64,000 nucleotides of DNA from JAWPMT01 sp965267435 (GCA_965267435.1 OZ253960.1:4526001-4590000); one strand, 5' to 3'. Counted from the stretch's first letter, positions 8,375 through 17,888 are shown. A program made the numbers and translations. The notes: generated by a model not told the origin, from the sequence alone.

Positions 8375-8968
8375 CTACGGCTGAGAAAGATAGCGCACCA
8401 GCTTTTGGACGGCAATACCCCTGTGGGATATTTTGTTTTTTTCGGCGGCTGCCATTTCTGCAAAGGTCACTGTGTGTCCTTCCGGGACGAATATAGGGTC
8501 ATAGCCAAATCCGCCGTCTCCTTGTGGCTCACGTATGATCTGCCCTCGGATAATACCCGTGAATTGCTTGACATCGCCTTCCTCCATCACGAGTGTAATC
8601 ACCGCCTTGAACTGGGCCCCACGGGCATCGTCGGAAAGGTCGGACATGTCTTCCAGCAGCTTATTGAGGTTCGCCCCGTCGTTCTTCGCCGGTCCCGCGT
8701 AGCGGGCGGAAAACACTCCAGGAGCTCCGTCCAGGGCATCTACCTCCAAACCAGAGTCGTCAGCAAAGCATGTTTTACCAAACTTGTTGAAGATGGCTTC
8801 GCTTTTGATGAGGGAATTCTCCTCTATGGTCTGACCTGTTTCTTCGATTTCCTCGTGAAAATCCAGGTCCGTTAGAGACAGCACGTGATAATGTCCGCCC
8901 AGAAGCTCTCGGATCTCCCTTAGTTTATGCTGGTTGTGCGTCGCAAAGACCAGCTCACTTACGGACAT
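8375..8968 (-). CDS. rdgB: XTP/dITP pyrophosphatase (RdgB/HAM1)
   Basis: A 197-residue house-cleaning nucleotidase that hydrolyses dITP and XTP to the monophosphates so that deaminated purines stay out of DNA. Family motifs are clear: ATHNQHKLREI at 9-19, the acidic pair in CFADDSGLEVDAL near 70, PGVFSARYAG, and GDGGFGYDPIF with the C-terminal SHRGIA. The start overlaps the end of the upstream FKBP lipoprotein by 14 bp, so translation is probably coupled to that gene. Confidence 0.96.
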   Translation of the reverse strand: MSVSELVFATHNQHKLREIRELLGGHYHVLSLTDLDFHEEIEETGQTIEENSLIKSEAIFNKFGKTCFADDSGLEVDALDGAPGVFSARYAGPAKNDGANLNKLLEDMSDLSDDARGAQFKAVITLVMEEGDVKQFTGIIRGQIIREPQGDGGFGYDPIFVPEGHTVTFAEMAAAEKNKISHRGIAVQKLVRYLSQP

Positions 8969-9581
8969 CCCTGATGGCTATTTCATAGGCGACCACCACA
9001 TTGGGGAATCCTTGCGGCCGCGTGGTATTGCCATCGATGGTCACAATAATCTCCTTGGAGGGGATCAGTATCGTGGCCGTTCCGCCTACGAGCATCTCGG
9101 GTACCCCATTGTGTCCCAGGTTCAATGCTGCAGTCACGCCGTCACGGAACCCATTGGTGGCTGTGGAGCCACCACGCTGCTTGAATAGATCGTTGAATGC
9201 CCACCCATTGATGGTATGTCGAAAAACCAAAGGCTCTGAAACTGTGGCTTGTTCCGCTGTATCCGCTACTGACTGCATAGAAGTACCCAGCAGAAGACCC
9301 GTTTCTGCAAAGTAAGAGGTGTAATCCAGTGTGATGACATCGTCCACTTCCACGAGATCTCCCTCGCCGGTGTCAGTGACGGCATATCGGACGCTCGTCT
9401 CAGTCGTATCGACCGGGTCCAAACCTCGCTCGGTGATGTAGGTCTCTATTGTGATAAGATCCTCGGTGAACTGGGCGTTGGGATCAAAGGGCTCCACTAT
9501 CGTCAACTCATTACAGCTGATGGCGAGCGCCAGGCTCCCCGCTGCCAAACCCAACAACACATCCTTTGATAGCTTCTTCAT
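8955..9581 (-). CDS. FKBP-type peptidyl-prolyl isomerase-like lipoprotein (1)
   Basis: A 208-residue lipoprotein. From the ATG at 9581 it reads MKKLSKD, a hydrophobic stretch and the lipobox LAISC, so it is anchored in the envelope. Residues about 55-205 resemble an FKBP domain with the insertions common in this phylum (GDLVEVDDVITLDYTSYF at the start, VVVAYEIAIRDVRK at the end). Several active-site aromatics of canonical FKBP are hard to see, so it may act as a chaperone more than an isomerase. It follows the second FKBP gene by 7 bp, within an operon nrnA - FKBP - FKBP - rdgB. Confidence 0.8.
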   Translation of the reverse strand: MKKLSKDVLLGLAAGSLALAISCNELTIVEPFDPNAQFTEDLITIETYITERGLDPVDTTETSVRYAVTDTGEGDLVEVDDVITLDYTSYFAETGLLLGTSMQSVADTAEQATVSEPLVFRHTINGWAFNDLFKQRGGSTATNGFRDGVTAALNLGHNGVPEMLVGGTATILIPSKEIIVTIDGNTTRPQGFPNVVVAYEIAIRDVRK

Positions 9582-9588
9582 ACGCACA

Positions 9589-10455
9589 TCACAGTATTTC
9601 AAGCACTTCTACGTCAAATATCAGAATCGAGTTCGGTGGTATGCCTCGACCTCCTCGGCCATAAGCCAAAGGGCTAGGTATGTACAAGACGGCCTTTGTC
9701 CCCACAGGGAGGTAGGAAATACCTTCATCCCAGCCTCTGATGACTTCGCCCCTTCCGAGGATAAATGCATATTCACCTGCATCAAATTGCGCGCCACTTT
9801 CCATGAACCGTCCGGCATATTTTACATTTACTCTCTGGCCCTGCTCGGGAATAGGTCCGTTGCCCTCCTCGAGCACGGCATACCTCAAGCCACTCTCTGT
9901 AGTGGTCGCAGTCACATTATTGTCAGCCAGGTACTGATCGATAGTTGCATTCTCGATGTCCAGCTGCTTGGCCGCGGCGGCAGCCTGCAGCTCTCTGCTA
10001 CGTTCCTGGAACTGCTCTCTGGTCAACTGCTCGGCCACTCCCACCTCGAACTTCATCAGTGAAGCTGCATCGATCGAATCAGGGACTATTGGCTGGCGAA
10101 AAGTTTTTAGGAACACATCGCTCGCAGGTATCTCAAACGTACAGCTATCACCGACACTAAGTATCTCCAGCACACTCTGAAATTGCCCACCTACATTAGC
10201 GGTATCTTCTCGGTATTCGATGAAAAAAGGATTGTCATCCTCTGTCTCGATGATCACACCTCCTGTCGAAGTAGTGAACTTCATATTCAGTCGAAGGATG
10301 CTCTGATCGTTCAAACCATCAGCCTCTCCCCTTTTCACAAAATTCACCTTGGTGCCGAGATCTGTTTCTTCCATTTTCTGCGAGCTGCTTTCGCAAGCCA
10401 CCAGGATACTCACAGCCATCAGCAGTACCCAATACGAATTATTTATCATTCTCAC
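9589..10455 (-). CDS. FKBP-type peptidyl-prolyl cis-trans isomerase lipoprotein (2)
   Basis: A 288-residue lipoprotein: signal MRMINNSYWVLLMAVS, lipobox ILVAC at about 17-21. The C-terminal 90 residues are a clear FKBP domain: VNVKYAGRFMESGAQFDAG, then VIRGWDEGISYLPVGTKAVLYIPS and AYGRGGRGIPPNSILIFDVEVLE, which hold the usual pocket residues. Residues about 35-130 look like a second, degenerate FKBP-like half and are followed by an Ala/Gln-rich helix. The likely job is folding of proteins outside the inner membrane. Its ATG overlaps the nrnA stop by 4 bp (ATGA), which points to coupled translation. Confidence 0.92.
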   Translation of the reverse strand: MRMINNSYWVLLMAVSILVACESSSQKMEETDLGTKVNFVKRGEADGLNDQSILRLNMKFTTSTGGVIIETEDDNPFFIEYREDTANVGGQFQSVLEILSVGDSCTFEIPASDVFLKTFRQPIVPDSIDAASLMKFEVGVAEQLTREQFQERSRELQAAAAAKQLDIENATIDQYLADNNVTATTTESGLRYAVLEEGNGPIPEQGQRVNVKYAGRFMESGAQFDAGEYAFILGRGEVIRGWDEGISYLPVGTKAVLYIPSPLAYGRGGRGIPPNSILIFDVEVLEIL

Positions 10456-11465
10456 TTGACTAGATAGTTTTCTTTGTATGTATCTGTTAGTTCTTCGAAT
10501 TTCTGCACGGTTGCTTCCAACCCGATATCTGAGGAGCCCCCCGAGGCATTCTTGTGGCCACCCCCATTGAAATATTTGTTAGCAAAGGTATTCACTGCAA
10601 AATCTCCGACAGAGCGAAAGGACAGTTTTACTTCATCCTGCCGTTCAATAATGATCGTGGCCATGACTATTCCCCGCAGTGACAAGGCGTAGTTGACCAA
10701 TCCTTCTGTGTCACCTGACTTGAGGTCAAAGAGCTCAAAATCTTCGGCACTGATCACGAAGTAGGCAATCCCCTGCTCGGGCTTAACCTTGAGCTTCTTC
10801 AAAAACGCGTAACCCATGAATCTCAATCGATTCAAAGAGTTGGTGTCATAGATGTTGCGGTTGACTTTATTGACATCAGCCCCCAGATCGATGAGATCAG
10901 CCACCGTACGGTGCACTTTGGCTGTCGTAGAGGGATGCTTGAAGGAACCTGTGTCGGTCATGATACCGGCAAAGATCAGCTCGGCGATATCTACTGTAAT
11001 CAGGTCCTTTTTATCTAGCATTAAGATCAGGTCATAGATCAACTCTGCGGTTGCCGCCGCGGAAGTATCCCAAAGGACGAATTGCGCAAAATCGACGGGA
11101 TCAAGGTGATGGTCGATCAATACCTTTGTAGCCGTGGCTTGGGCCACCGGCTCCTGCATTCTTTTGATGCGCTTCAAGTCAGAAAAATCCAGACAGAAGA
11201 CAACGTCAGCATTGGCGATGATCTCCAAGCACCGACCCTGCTCTTCGCCCTCAAAGTTCAGTACATCGTCATTCCCCGGCATCCAATGCAGGAAATCCGG
11301 ATAATCCGTTGGCGTGATCACCTGCACTTCATGACCGAGCTGTACCAGAAAGTGGTACAGGGCCAACGATGAACCCAACGCATCCGCATCCGGATTGCTA
11401 TGGGTGGTAATGACAACTTTTTTGGGGGAATGGATGAGCTCCTTAAAACCGCTAAAGTTTTGCAT
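10452..11465 (-). CDS. nrnA: DHH-family phosphoesterase NrnA (oligoribonuclease/pAp phosphatase)
   Basis: A 337-residue cytoplasmic enzyme that degrades very short RNA and 3'-phosphoadenosine 5'-phosphate. It shows all DHH-DHHA1 marks: THSNPDADALGS (21-32), VFCLDFSD near 95, the name-giving DHH in VLIDHHLDP near 142, and the DHHA1 substrate loop GGGHKNASGG near 308. The length fits NrnA. It is the first gene of a minus-strand operon with the two FKBP lipoproteins and rdgB; the link is known only from gene order. It is divergent from ndk with about 160 bp between. Confidence 0.94.
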   Translation of the reverse strand: MQNFSGFKELIHSPKKVVITTHSNPDADALGSSLALYHFLVQLGHEVQVITPTDYPDFLHWMPGNDDVLNFEGEEQGRCLEIIANADVVFCLDFSDLKRIKRMQEPVAQATATKVLIDHHLDPVDFAQFVLWDTSAAATAELIYDLILMLDKKDLITVDIAELIFAGIMTDTGSFKHPSTTAKVHRTVADLIDLGADVNKVNRNIYDTNSLNRLRFMGYAFLKKLKVKPEQGIAYFVISAEDFELFDLKSGDTEGLVNYALSLRGIVMATIIIERQDEVKLSFRSVGDFAVNTFANKYFNGGGHKNASGGSSDIGLEATVQKFEELTDTYKENYLVK

Positions 11466-11517
11466 AGTTGCGCTTGAAGCCGTGGGACCTCTGGATCCGG
11501 ACTCTGAAATGAGTTCG

Positions 11518-11547
11518 CAAAACTCTTAATAATTCAATAAAATACAA
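11518..11547 (-). promoter_or_regulatory. Probable promoter of the nrnA operon
   Basis: Minus strand: TTG (11545-11547), 19-bp spacer, GAGTTTTG (11518-11525), one mismatch to TAnnTTTG. The nrnA ATG is 52 bp downstream. Confidence 0.4.
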
Positions 11548-11583
11548 AATAGCCCCAAACCGCGGGCGGATGAGTTATTCCGT

Positions 11584-11591
11584 TATTTTTG
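11584..11591 (+). promoter_or_regulatory. Probable -7 box of ndk
   Basis: TATTTTTG is an exact TAnnTTTG box, followed by CACC as at rlmN. No TTG lies at the usual upstream distance. The ATG is 37 bp downstream. Confidence 0.5.
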
Positions 11592-11628
11592 CACCCGTTT
11601 AACTGACAGAGACATAAATAGATACATC

Positions 11629-12048
11629 ATGGCGGGCAACCGAACCTTCACAATGATCAAACCTGACGCCTTCGGCGCAGGCAACTCCGGAGCAATTCTC
11701 AAAATGATGGAAGAAGCCGGATTCTCAATAAAGGCCATGAAGGCCACAAGGCTGACAGCAGAGAAAGCTGGCGCCTTCTATGCGGTGCACCAGGAGCGAC
11801 CTTTCTACAACGACCTCGTTAAGTACATGTCTTCAGGACCTATCATCGCGATGATCCTCGAGAAAGACAATGCCGTCGAAGACTTCCGAAAGCTTATTGG
11901 GGCCACTGACCCTACGAAAGCAGAAGAAGGTACCATTCGCAAACTGTTCGCTACCTCCATCGAGGCCAATGCTGTGCACGGATCTGATTCAGATGAAAAT
12001 GCTGAAATAGAGGGATCTTTCTTCTTCTCGCAGGTCGAGAGAATCTAA
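11629..12048 (+). CDS. ndk: Nucleoside diphosphate kinase
   Basis: A 139-residue enzyme of normal length that transfers phosphate between nucleoside tri- and diphosphates through a phosphohistidine. N-terminal TFTMIKPDAF is diagnostic, and the catalytic His lies in NAVHGSDS at about residue 117. The C-terminal SFFFSQVERI is the short tail found in bacterial hexameric forms. It is a single-gene unit between divergent nrnA and convergent scpA; only 14 bp separate its stop from the scpA stop. Confidence 0.98.
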   Translation: MAGNRTFTMIKPDAFGAGNSGAILKMMEEAGFSIKAMKATRLTAEKAGAFYAVHQERPFYNDLVKYMSSGPIIAMILEKDNAVEDFRKLIGATDPTKAEEGTIRKLFATSIEANAVHGSDSDENAEIEGSFFFSQVERI

Positions 12049-12062
12049 GGCCATCATCTGGT

Positions 12063-12830
12063 TTATGCTGCTGCGGGAAGGGATTCGATCCAAAAGTTAT
12101 TGAATCCTTCCCCGATCTTTATTCCAATCTGGCCTAGTTGCAATAGCTCGAGGATCGCCAGGAAGTTGAAGATGATGTAAACTTTATCTGGCTTCTCGTG
12201 CACTAGCTCGATAAATGACAACCTCCCCTTCTTTGCAATAACTCTATTAAGCAGGAATTTCTTCTGTGAGGAGATGGTATAGGGGTACTGCACGACCTCA
12301 TGCGTCGGCTTGTTTTTCTCCCTTTCGTACCTCTCCAGTACCTTTTCAAAGGCTCTCATCATCTTGTACAAGTCAAGATCTTGCAGCTCAGCTTCGACAT
12401 TGATCTGCGTGGAGAGGTGTCTGATTTCGCTCATGAGGTTGCCACGCTTCTCCTTGCTGAGGCGGTCCTGCTCCATTGTTGCCAGCGTCGCGAGGATGGA
12501 TTTGTACTTCTTGTACTCCAGGAGGTGCTTGACCAACTCGTCCCTCGGATCTATTTCATTCCCCTCCTCATCCAGTACCGGTCGAGGCAGCAGCATCTTC
12601 GACTTGATCCTCATCAACGTTGCGGCAACCAGGATGAACTCACTGGCAACCTCCACATTCATCTCTTCCAGTGTATGGATATAGTTGAGGAAGTCTTCTG
12701 TGATCTTCGAAATCGGAATATCATAAATATCCAGCTCATCGCGTTCGATGAAGAACAAGAGAAGGTCAAACGGCCCTTCAAACAAAGGGAGTTTGATTTC
12801 GAATTTTTCCGTGTCCACTGCCTGAGCCAT
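12063..12830 (-). CDS. scpA: Segregation and condensation protein A
   Basis: A 255-residue kleisin that bridges the two heads of the SMC dimer in chromosome condensation. The N-terminal motif FEGPFDLLLFFIERDELDIYD is characteristic; ISKITEDFL and EFILVAATLMRIKSKMLLPR follow. The C-terminal winged helix includes FIELVHEKPDKVYIIFNFLAILELLQLGQI. The middle is rich in charged helix, as expected. The ATG at 12830 is preferred because the codon before it is TTG. scpB is not in the window. Confidence 0.96.
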   Translation of the reverse strand: MAQAVDTEKFEIKLPLFEGPFDLLLFFIERDELDIYDIPISKITEDFLNYIHTLEEMNVEVASEFILVAATLMRIKSKMLLPRPVLDEEGNEIDPRDELVKHLLEYKKYKSILATLATMEQDRLSKEKRGNLMSEIRHLSTQINVEAELQDLDLYKMMRAFEKVLERYEREKNKPTHEVVQYPYTISSQKKFLLNRVIAKKGRLSFIELVHEKPDKVYIIFNFLAILELLQLGQIGIKIGEGFNNFWIESLPAAA

Positions 12831-12857
12831 CAAAATGCAAAAGGGTGAATTACAAAG

Positions 12858-12893
12858 TTGACATAAATAATACTACCAAAACTCCTATTTTTG
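12858..12893 (+). promoter_or_regulatory. Possible promoter of dxs
   Basis: TATTTTTG at 12886-12893 is an exact -7 box. The nearest TTG (12858-12860) is 25 bp before it, longer than the usual 20. The dxs ATG is 83 bp downstream. Confidence 0.38.
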
Positions 12894-12976
12894 CTCGATT
12901 ATTTTTACTCGGTTGATGGATCCCAAACATTTATCATTCTTCAATGTTCATCTATCAATCTTGATACAGAACTAAT

Positions 12977-14884
12977 ATGCGGATAGAGCCCGGATCCCTA
13001 TTAGGTCGGATCGATTCCCCTGCCGACCTCAAGCAACTCCAAGTGCACCAGCTCGCCCAAGTTTGTGAGGAGCTCAGAAATTACATCACCGATCATGTAG
13101 CGGTCTTTGGCGGTCACTTTGGTGCAAGTCTTGGCGTTGTCGAACTGACCGTGGCTCTCCACTATGCATTCAATACACCAGAGGACCAGCTGATCTGGGA
13201 TGTAGGTCACCAGGCCTATGGCCACAAGATCCTGACGGGTAGACGCAAAGACTTTCATACCAATAGACTATACGGAGGACTTTCTGGCTTCCCGAAGCGA
13301 AAAGAAAGCCCATATGATTCCTTCGGTGTTGGGCACTCCTCCACCTCGATTTCTGCTGCCCTCGGTATGTCCGTCGGCAACCAATACAAACACGATGATC
13401 GTCAGCACATAGCTGTTATTGGAGACGGAGCGATGACCGGGGGATTGGCGTTTGAGGCAATGAATCATGCAGGTGTCTCCAATTCCAATCTGCTGATAGT
13501 CCTCAATGACAACTGCATGTCTATCGACCCGAATGTGGGGGCCCTGAAGGACTATCTCACCGATATCACTACGTCACACACCTACAACAAGCTACGAGAT
13601 GAGGTGTGGAATATCCTTGGCAAAATCAGCAAGTTTGGGCCCAACGCGAGGGAGATCGTCGGAAAGGTAGAAAACAGCATCAAGTCATTCCTGCTACAGC
13701 AAAGCAATCTTTTTGAGTCACTTAATCTCCGGTACTTTGGTCCTGTTGACGGCCACGACGTCAACCACCTCGTGGATGTATTCAATGACCTGAAAGATAT
13801 TAAAGGACCCAAGATCCTTCACTGTGTCACCGTAAAGGGTAAAGGATACAAAGCCGCAGAGGAAAATCAAACGAAATGGCACGCCCCTGGCAAGTTTGAC
13901 AAAGTGACGGGCGAGATCCAGACGAAGGTGGATCCAAACCCCCAACCTCCAAAGTACCAGCAGGTATTCGGCAAGACGATACTGGAGCTGGCCGAGAAAA
14001 ACGAAAAAATAATGGGCATCACGCCGGCCATGCCATCCGGATCCTCTATGAACATCATGATGGAGGCCATGCCCGAAAGAACCTTTGATGTAGGTATCGC
14101 CGAGCAGCACGCTGTGACCTTCTCAGCCGGACTGGCCACGCAGGGACTCATTCCGTTTTGCAACATCTACAGTACGTTCATGCAACGTGCTTACGATCAG
14201 GTGATCCACGACGTTTGCATCCAAAATCTACCCGTCATTTTCTGTATGGACCGCGCTGGTTTTGCCGGCGCTGACGGTCCTACGCATCACGGCGCCTACG
14301 ATGTGGCCTTCATGAGATGTGTGCCAAACCTTGTAGTGTCTGCGCCGATGAACGAGGTGGAACTGCGACATCTTATGTATACGGCGACCCTATATGATGG
14401 TCCTTTCTCTATCAGATACCCCCGAGGCAAGGGTGTTATAACTGATTGGCAGCAGCCTATGGAAAGAATCGAGATCGGTACGGGAAGGGAGCTCGTCGAA
14501 GGTGATGAAGTGGCCTTTTTGACCGTAGGGCATGTAGGCAACTATGCCACGGAGGCCATCGCCAGACTCGAAGCAGAGGGAATCCGCGCCGGCCACTACG
14601 ATATGCGCTTTGTGAAGCCGCTCGACGAAGCCCTGCTTCACAAGGTCATGAAGCGATACAAATACATCATCACGGTGGAAGACGGCTGCCTAATGGGTGG
14701 ATTCGGATCTGCGGTGCTGGAGTTTATGGCCGACGAGGGGTATTCCAATAGAGTAAAACGTCTGGGAATCCCTGACCGCATCGTCGAGCACGGTGAGCAA
14801 ATCGAACTGCACCGAGAGTGTGGTTTTGATCCCGAAGGCCTCTATCATGCTGCACTTGCGATTTACACGCCTGAGGAAGTTTAG
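12977..14884 (+). CDS. dxs: 1-deoxy-D-xylulose-5-phosphate synthase
   Basis: A 635-residue thiamine diphosphate enzyme that joins pyruvate and glyceraldehyde 3-phosphate in the first step of the MEP isoprenoid pathway. Motifs: WDVGHQAYGHKILTGRR and GVGHSSTSISAALGMS at the N-terminus, the ThDP motif GDGAMTGGLAFEAMNHAG near 150, and the transketolase domain with FDVGIAEQHAVTFSAGLA, DRAGFAGADGPTHHG and RYPRG. The length is typical. It feeds the prenyl diphosphate synthase at 47.3 kb and the carotenoid branch represented by crtD. Confidence 0.98.
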   Translation: MRIEPGSLLGRIDSPADLKQLQVHQLAQVCEELRNYITDHVAVFGGHFGASLGVVELTVALHYAFNTPEDQLIWDVGHQAYGHKILTGRRKDFHTNRLYGGLSGFPKRKESPYDSFGVGHSSTSISAALGMSVGNQYKHDDRQHIAVIGDGAMTGGLAFEAMNHAGVSNSNLLIVLNDNCMSIDPNVGALKDYLTDITTSHTYNKLRDEVWNILGKISKFGPNAREIVGKVENSIKSFLLQQSNLFESLNLRYFGPVDGHDVNHLVDVFNDLKDIKGPKILHCVTVKGKGYKAAEENQTKWHAPGKFDKVTGEIQTKVDPNPQPPKYQQVFGKTILELAEKNEKIMGITPAMPSGSSMNIMMEAMPERTFDVGIAEQHAVTFSAGLATQGLIPFCNIYSTFMQRAYDQVIHDVCIQNLPVIFCMDRAGFAGADGPTHHGAYDVAFMRCVPNLVVSAPMNEVELRHLMYTATLYDGPFSIRYPRGKGVITDWQQPMERIEIGTGRELVEGDEVAFLTVGHVGNYATEAIARLEAEGIRAGHYDMRFVKPLDEALLHKVMKRYKYIITVEDGCLMGGFGSAVLEFMADEGYSNRVKRLGIPDRIVEHGEQIELHRECGFDPEGLYHAALAIYTPEEV

Positions 14885-14932
14885 TTTCCCCACTGACCTA
14901 CTTCTCGGGGAATTATAGTATTTTATTGTGCT

Positions 14933-16432
14933 ATGATCAACCTCAGAACATTCATTTCCCTCTCCGTTGTATGCGTTGCTTTTGCGCTTATTAGCTGTCA
15001 GAAGTCCACAACTGATGCCACTGCCGTGGCCGGGCAGACACCCGAAGAAACTGAGGAAGTCGTAGATTTTGATTTTGACCAAATCCTCGAACGCGGTTAC
15101 ATCATAGCGCTCATAGACAACAGCTCGACCGGTCTATTCCAATACCGAGGACAGACCATGGGATATGAATACGAGTTGCTTAAGGCCTTTGCCGATTCCA
15201 TGGGCGTGGAACTGCGAATAGAAATTGAGCATGACCTGGAAAAGAGCTTTGCACGCCTCAACAAAGGAGAGGGCGATATATTGGCGTATAACCTAACGGT
15301 CACCAAGGAGAGAAAGAAGCGAATTGCCTTTACCCAATATCATAACCTGGTGAAGCAAGTGCTGGTGCAGCGCAAACCTGATAACTGGCGCCAGATGAAA
15401 CTTCACGAAATCGAAAAGACACTCATAAGGAGTCCGGTAGAGCTGATAGGCAAAGAGGTATTTGTTCGTCACAGCTCGGCGTATGCCGATCGACTGCGAA
15501 ATCTCTCAGAGGAAATAGGAGGCGACATCATCATCATCGAAGACGACCCCAGCGCCGAGACCGAGGCGATCATCAAGAAAGTCGCAAATGGCGAGTTTGA
15601 CCTTACTGTGGCAGACGAGGACATCGCCAAAGTCAACAGGACGTACTATCCGATCCTGGATATCAATACCGCCCTAAGTCTGCCTCAGCAGATCGCCTGG
15701 GGCGTCAGAAAAAATGCGGTGTCCCTCCTCGATACCATGGACTATTGGATAGGTCGGATGAAAAAATCGCCAGACTACTATGCTATCCACGATCGCTACT
15801 TCAAAAACTCAAGGGCAATCCGTCGGAGAAATGCCAGTGAGTACTCTTCTATGGGTGGCGGCCAACTGTCCCCCTATGACGACCTGATCAAGGAGGGAGC
15901 TGAGAGGCTGGGATGGGACTGGCGACTCCTGGCCGCGCAAACGTTCAAGGAATCACGCTTCGATCCCAATACTGTTTCCTGGGCCGGAGCTGTGGGACTG
16001 CTGCAAGTGATGCCACGAACGGGTAGGGCGTATGGGATCGCTCGACTAAAGGACCCCGAGCAAAACATCCAGGCAGGTGTGGAGCACATACTCTGGCTGG
16101 AGGACTACTGGAAGGACAAGATCGCCGACCCGGTGGAACGACGAAACTTTGTGCTGGCATCCTACAATGTGGGACAGGGGCACGTTGGCGATGCCCGTCG
16201 ACTCGCGGAGAAGTACGGGGACGATCCCGACAAATGGACAGTGGCGGCCGATTACCTCCTAAAAAAGACGACAGCCAAGTATTTCAAAGACCCCGTTGTG
16301 CAATTTGGGTACTGCCGAGGATCAGAGCCCGTCGGCTATGTGCACGACATCATGCAGACCTACGAAAACTACAAGGTACTCTTCCCAGAAGGAAGCACGG
16401 AGGTGGACAGCACATCAGTAGCCATCAACTAA
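14933..16432 (+). CDS. MltF-like lipoprotein: substrate-binding domain plus lytic transglycosylase
   Basis: A 499-residue lipoprotein (signal, lipobox ALISC with Cys 22). Residues about 50-285 form a type-2 periplasmic solute-binding domain (RGYIIALIDNSSTGLFQYRG, GYEYELLKAFADSMGVELR). Residues about 315-470 are an SLT lysozyme-like domain with catalytic Glu 340 in AQTFKESRFDP and the following GAVGLLQVMPRTG; NVGQGHVGDA lies near 410. This is the architecture of MltF, which cuts peptidoglycan between MurNAc and GlcNAc, with the binding domain thought to control it. It starts 48 bp after dxs but need not be functionally linked. The last 8 bp overlap convergent crtD. Confidence 0.93.
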   Translation: MINLRTFISLSVVCVAFALISCQKSTTDATAVAGQTPEETEEVVDFDFDQILERGYIIALIDNSSTGLFQYRGQTMGYEYELLKAFADSMGVELRIEIEHDLEKSFARLNKGEGDILAYNLTVTKERKKRIAFTQYHNLVKQVLVQRKPDNWRQMKLHEIEKTLIRSPVELIGKEVFVRHSSAYADRLRNLSEEIGGDIIIIEDDPSAETEAIIKKVANGEFDLTVADEDIAKVNRTYYPILDINTALSLPQQIAWGVRKNAVSLLDTMDYWIGRMKKSPDYYAIHDRYFKNSRAIRRRNASEYSSMGGGQLSPYDDLIKEGAERLGWDWRLLAAQTFKESRFDPNTVSWAGAVGLLQVMPRTGRAYGIARLKDPEQNIQAGVEHILWLEDYWKDKIADPVERRNFVLASYNVGQGHVGDARRLAEKYGDDPDKWTVAADYLLKKTTAKYFKDPVVQFGYCRGSEPVGYVHDIMQTYENYKVLFPEGSTEVDSTSVAIN

Positions 16433-17888
16433 AATACTTGTCGACGATCTTGGCGGAAGATAAAGCCATAGGTATTCCCCCTCCCGGGTGAACGCTTCCT
16501 CCACAGAAATACAGCCCCTTGATGCGACGGCTCACGTTGGGATGTCGGAGAAACGCAGAGAACTTATTGTTTGAGCTATTGCCATAAAGGGCTCCCAGTG
16601 ACGAGCTGGTCCGACTCTCGATCGTGCGTGGATCCAACACATCTTCTACCTCAATAAGGGGCTCGATCGGCTGGCCAAGCATCCTTTCTAACTTCGTCAG
16701 TATCGACCGCCTGGCTGCTGCGACCAATTGCTCCCAATCCTGTCCGACATTATGTGGGGCATTGATCATTGTAAACCAGTTTTCGCCTCCCGACGGAGCA
16801 TCCTCAGTACGATGCTTCGAAGATATGTTGACGTAGACTGTGGGATCATCGTGCAGCGACATGTCTTGGAACAGATGCTTGAACTCTGCCTTGTAGTCGC
16901 TGCTAAAAAAGATGTTGTGCAGGTCGAGCTCAGGGAATGATTTGCTGATTCCCCAATAGAAAATGACTGCCGAGCTGGATTTCTGTTGCTTCAACAGACG
17001 CTTCGGCTCGCTCACATCGGGCAGCAATTTTTTGTAGGTTGCCACCATGTCCATGTTCGTTACCACACGATCATAGTCCAGATCCTCTCCACCAACCCTC
17101 AATCCGTTTATTCTCTTGTTCTTCAGCAGGATCCGCTCGACCTTTTGGCCAAGGTGCAGTGTCACCCCTGTTCGCTCGGCCAATGCCACCAACGATCTGG
17201 TAATGGCATTCATACCTCCTTCGGGGAAGAAGGCGCCCTTACCAAACTCCAGGTTGGGAATAATATTCATCGTAGCCGGCGTCTGGTATGGATCGGAGCC
17301 GTTGTATGTGGCGTACCGATCAAACAACTGCACGAGTCGCGCATCATTGAACTGATCCTCATTCGCAGCATGCATGGTCCGGAAAAAGTCCATTTTCCCC
17401 AGATTGAGATACGACCGAAAAGCCGATTTGCCTATGAAGGTCCGAATGTCATGCAACGATCGAAACATGAACATCTCTCCAAGGAAATCATACAATTGAG
17501 CACTGTTGTCGAGGGCCTTCTTAATGTGCTCGGCCGGCTCAGAGGTTTTCGTGGACAGTTCTTGTATAAGGCGATCCCGGTCCCCGTAAGCCGTGAAGTG
17601 GGTACCATCCTCATAGAAGTATCTACAGATTTCTTCGAGACGTTCGTAGTTGAAGTGGTCTCTGGGGTTCTCCTTCGCAAGCACAAACAATTCATCAACG
17701 AGTTCAGGAAAGGTGAAGAGGGACGGCCCCGCATCAAAACGGTAGTCGCCGAGCTGTATCTCGGAGAGTTTCCCACCCGGATATGCATTGGCTTCGAAGA
17801 GGTCTACATGATGCCCTTTGACAGCAAGTCGGATGGCTGAAGCAATGCCAGCAATGCCCGAACCGATTATGGCGACTTTTAAAGACAT
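16425..17888 (-). CDS. crtD: Carotenoid desaturase, probably 1-hydroxycarotenoid 3,4-desaturase (CrtD)
   Basis: A 487-residue FAD enzyme of the CrtI/CrtD family. The N-terminal Rossmann motif is IIGSGIAGIASAIRL followed by EANAYPGGKLSE. The C-terminal signature YFCGGSVHPGGGIPMALSSAK is that of the bacterial phytoene-desaturase family. The central RLVQLFDRYATYNGSDPYQ with PATMNIIPNLEFGKGAFFPEGG is, as I recall, the CrtD form; phytoene desaturases of this phylum read differently there. It should add the 3,4 double bond to a hydroxylated end group of a red or orange carotenoid. No other crt gene is in the window, so CrtI remains the alternative. The 3' end overlaps the MltF-like gene by 8 bp. 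Confidence 0.78.
   Translation of the reverse strand: MSLKVAIIGSGIAGIASAIRLAVKGHHVDLFEANAYPGGKLSEIQLGDYRFDAGPSLFTFPELVDELFVLAKENPRDHFNYERLEEICRYFYEDGTHFTAYGDRDRLIQELSTKTSEPAEHIKKALDNSAQLYDFLGEMFMFRSLHDIRTFIGKSAFRSYLNLGKMDFFRTMHAANEDQFNDARLVQLFDRYATYNGSDPYQTPATMNIIPNLEFGKGAFFPEGGMNAITRSLVALAERTGVTLHLGQKVERILLKNKRINGLRVGGEDLDYDRVVTNMDMVATYKKLLPDVSEPKRLLKQQKSSSAVIFYWGISKSFPELDLHNIFFSSDYKAEFKHLFQDMSLHDDPTVYVNISSKHRTEDAPSGGENWFTMINAPHNVGQDWEQLVAAARRSILTKLERMLGQPIEPLIEVEDVLDPRTIESRTSSSLGALYGNSSNNKFSAFLRHPNVSRRIKGLYFCGGSVHPGGGIPMALSSAKIVDKYFS

Noticed and set aside
14886..14912. Terminator between dxs and the MltF-like gene
   Set aside because: The stem is only 6 bp with a 15-base loop and no T-run; read-through into the next gene is as likely.
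16986..17840. Long plus-strand open frame (284 codons) antisense to crtD
   Set aside because: Its translation has no domain character, and the minus-strand frame encodes a clear FAD desaturase over the same bases.
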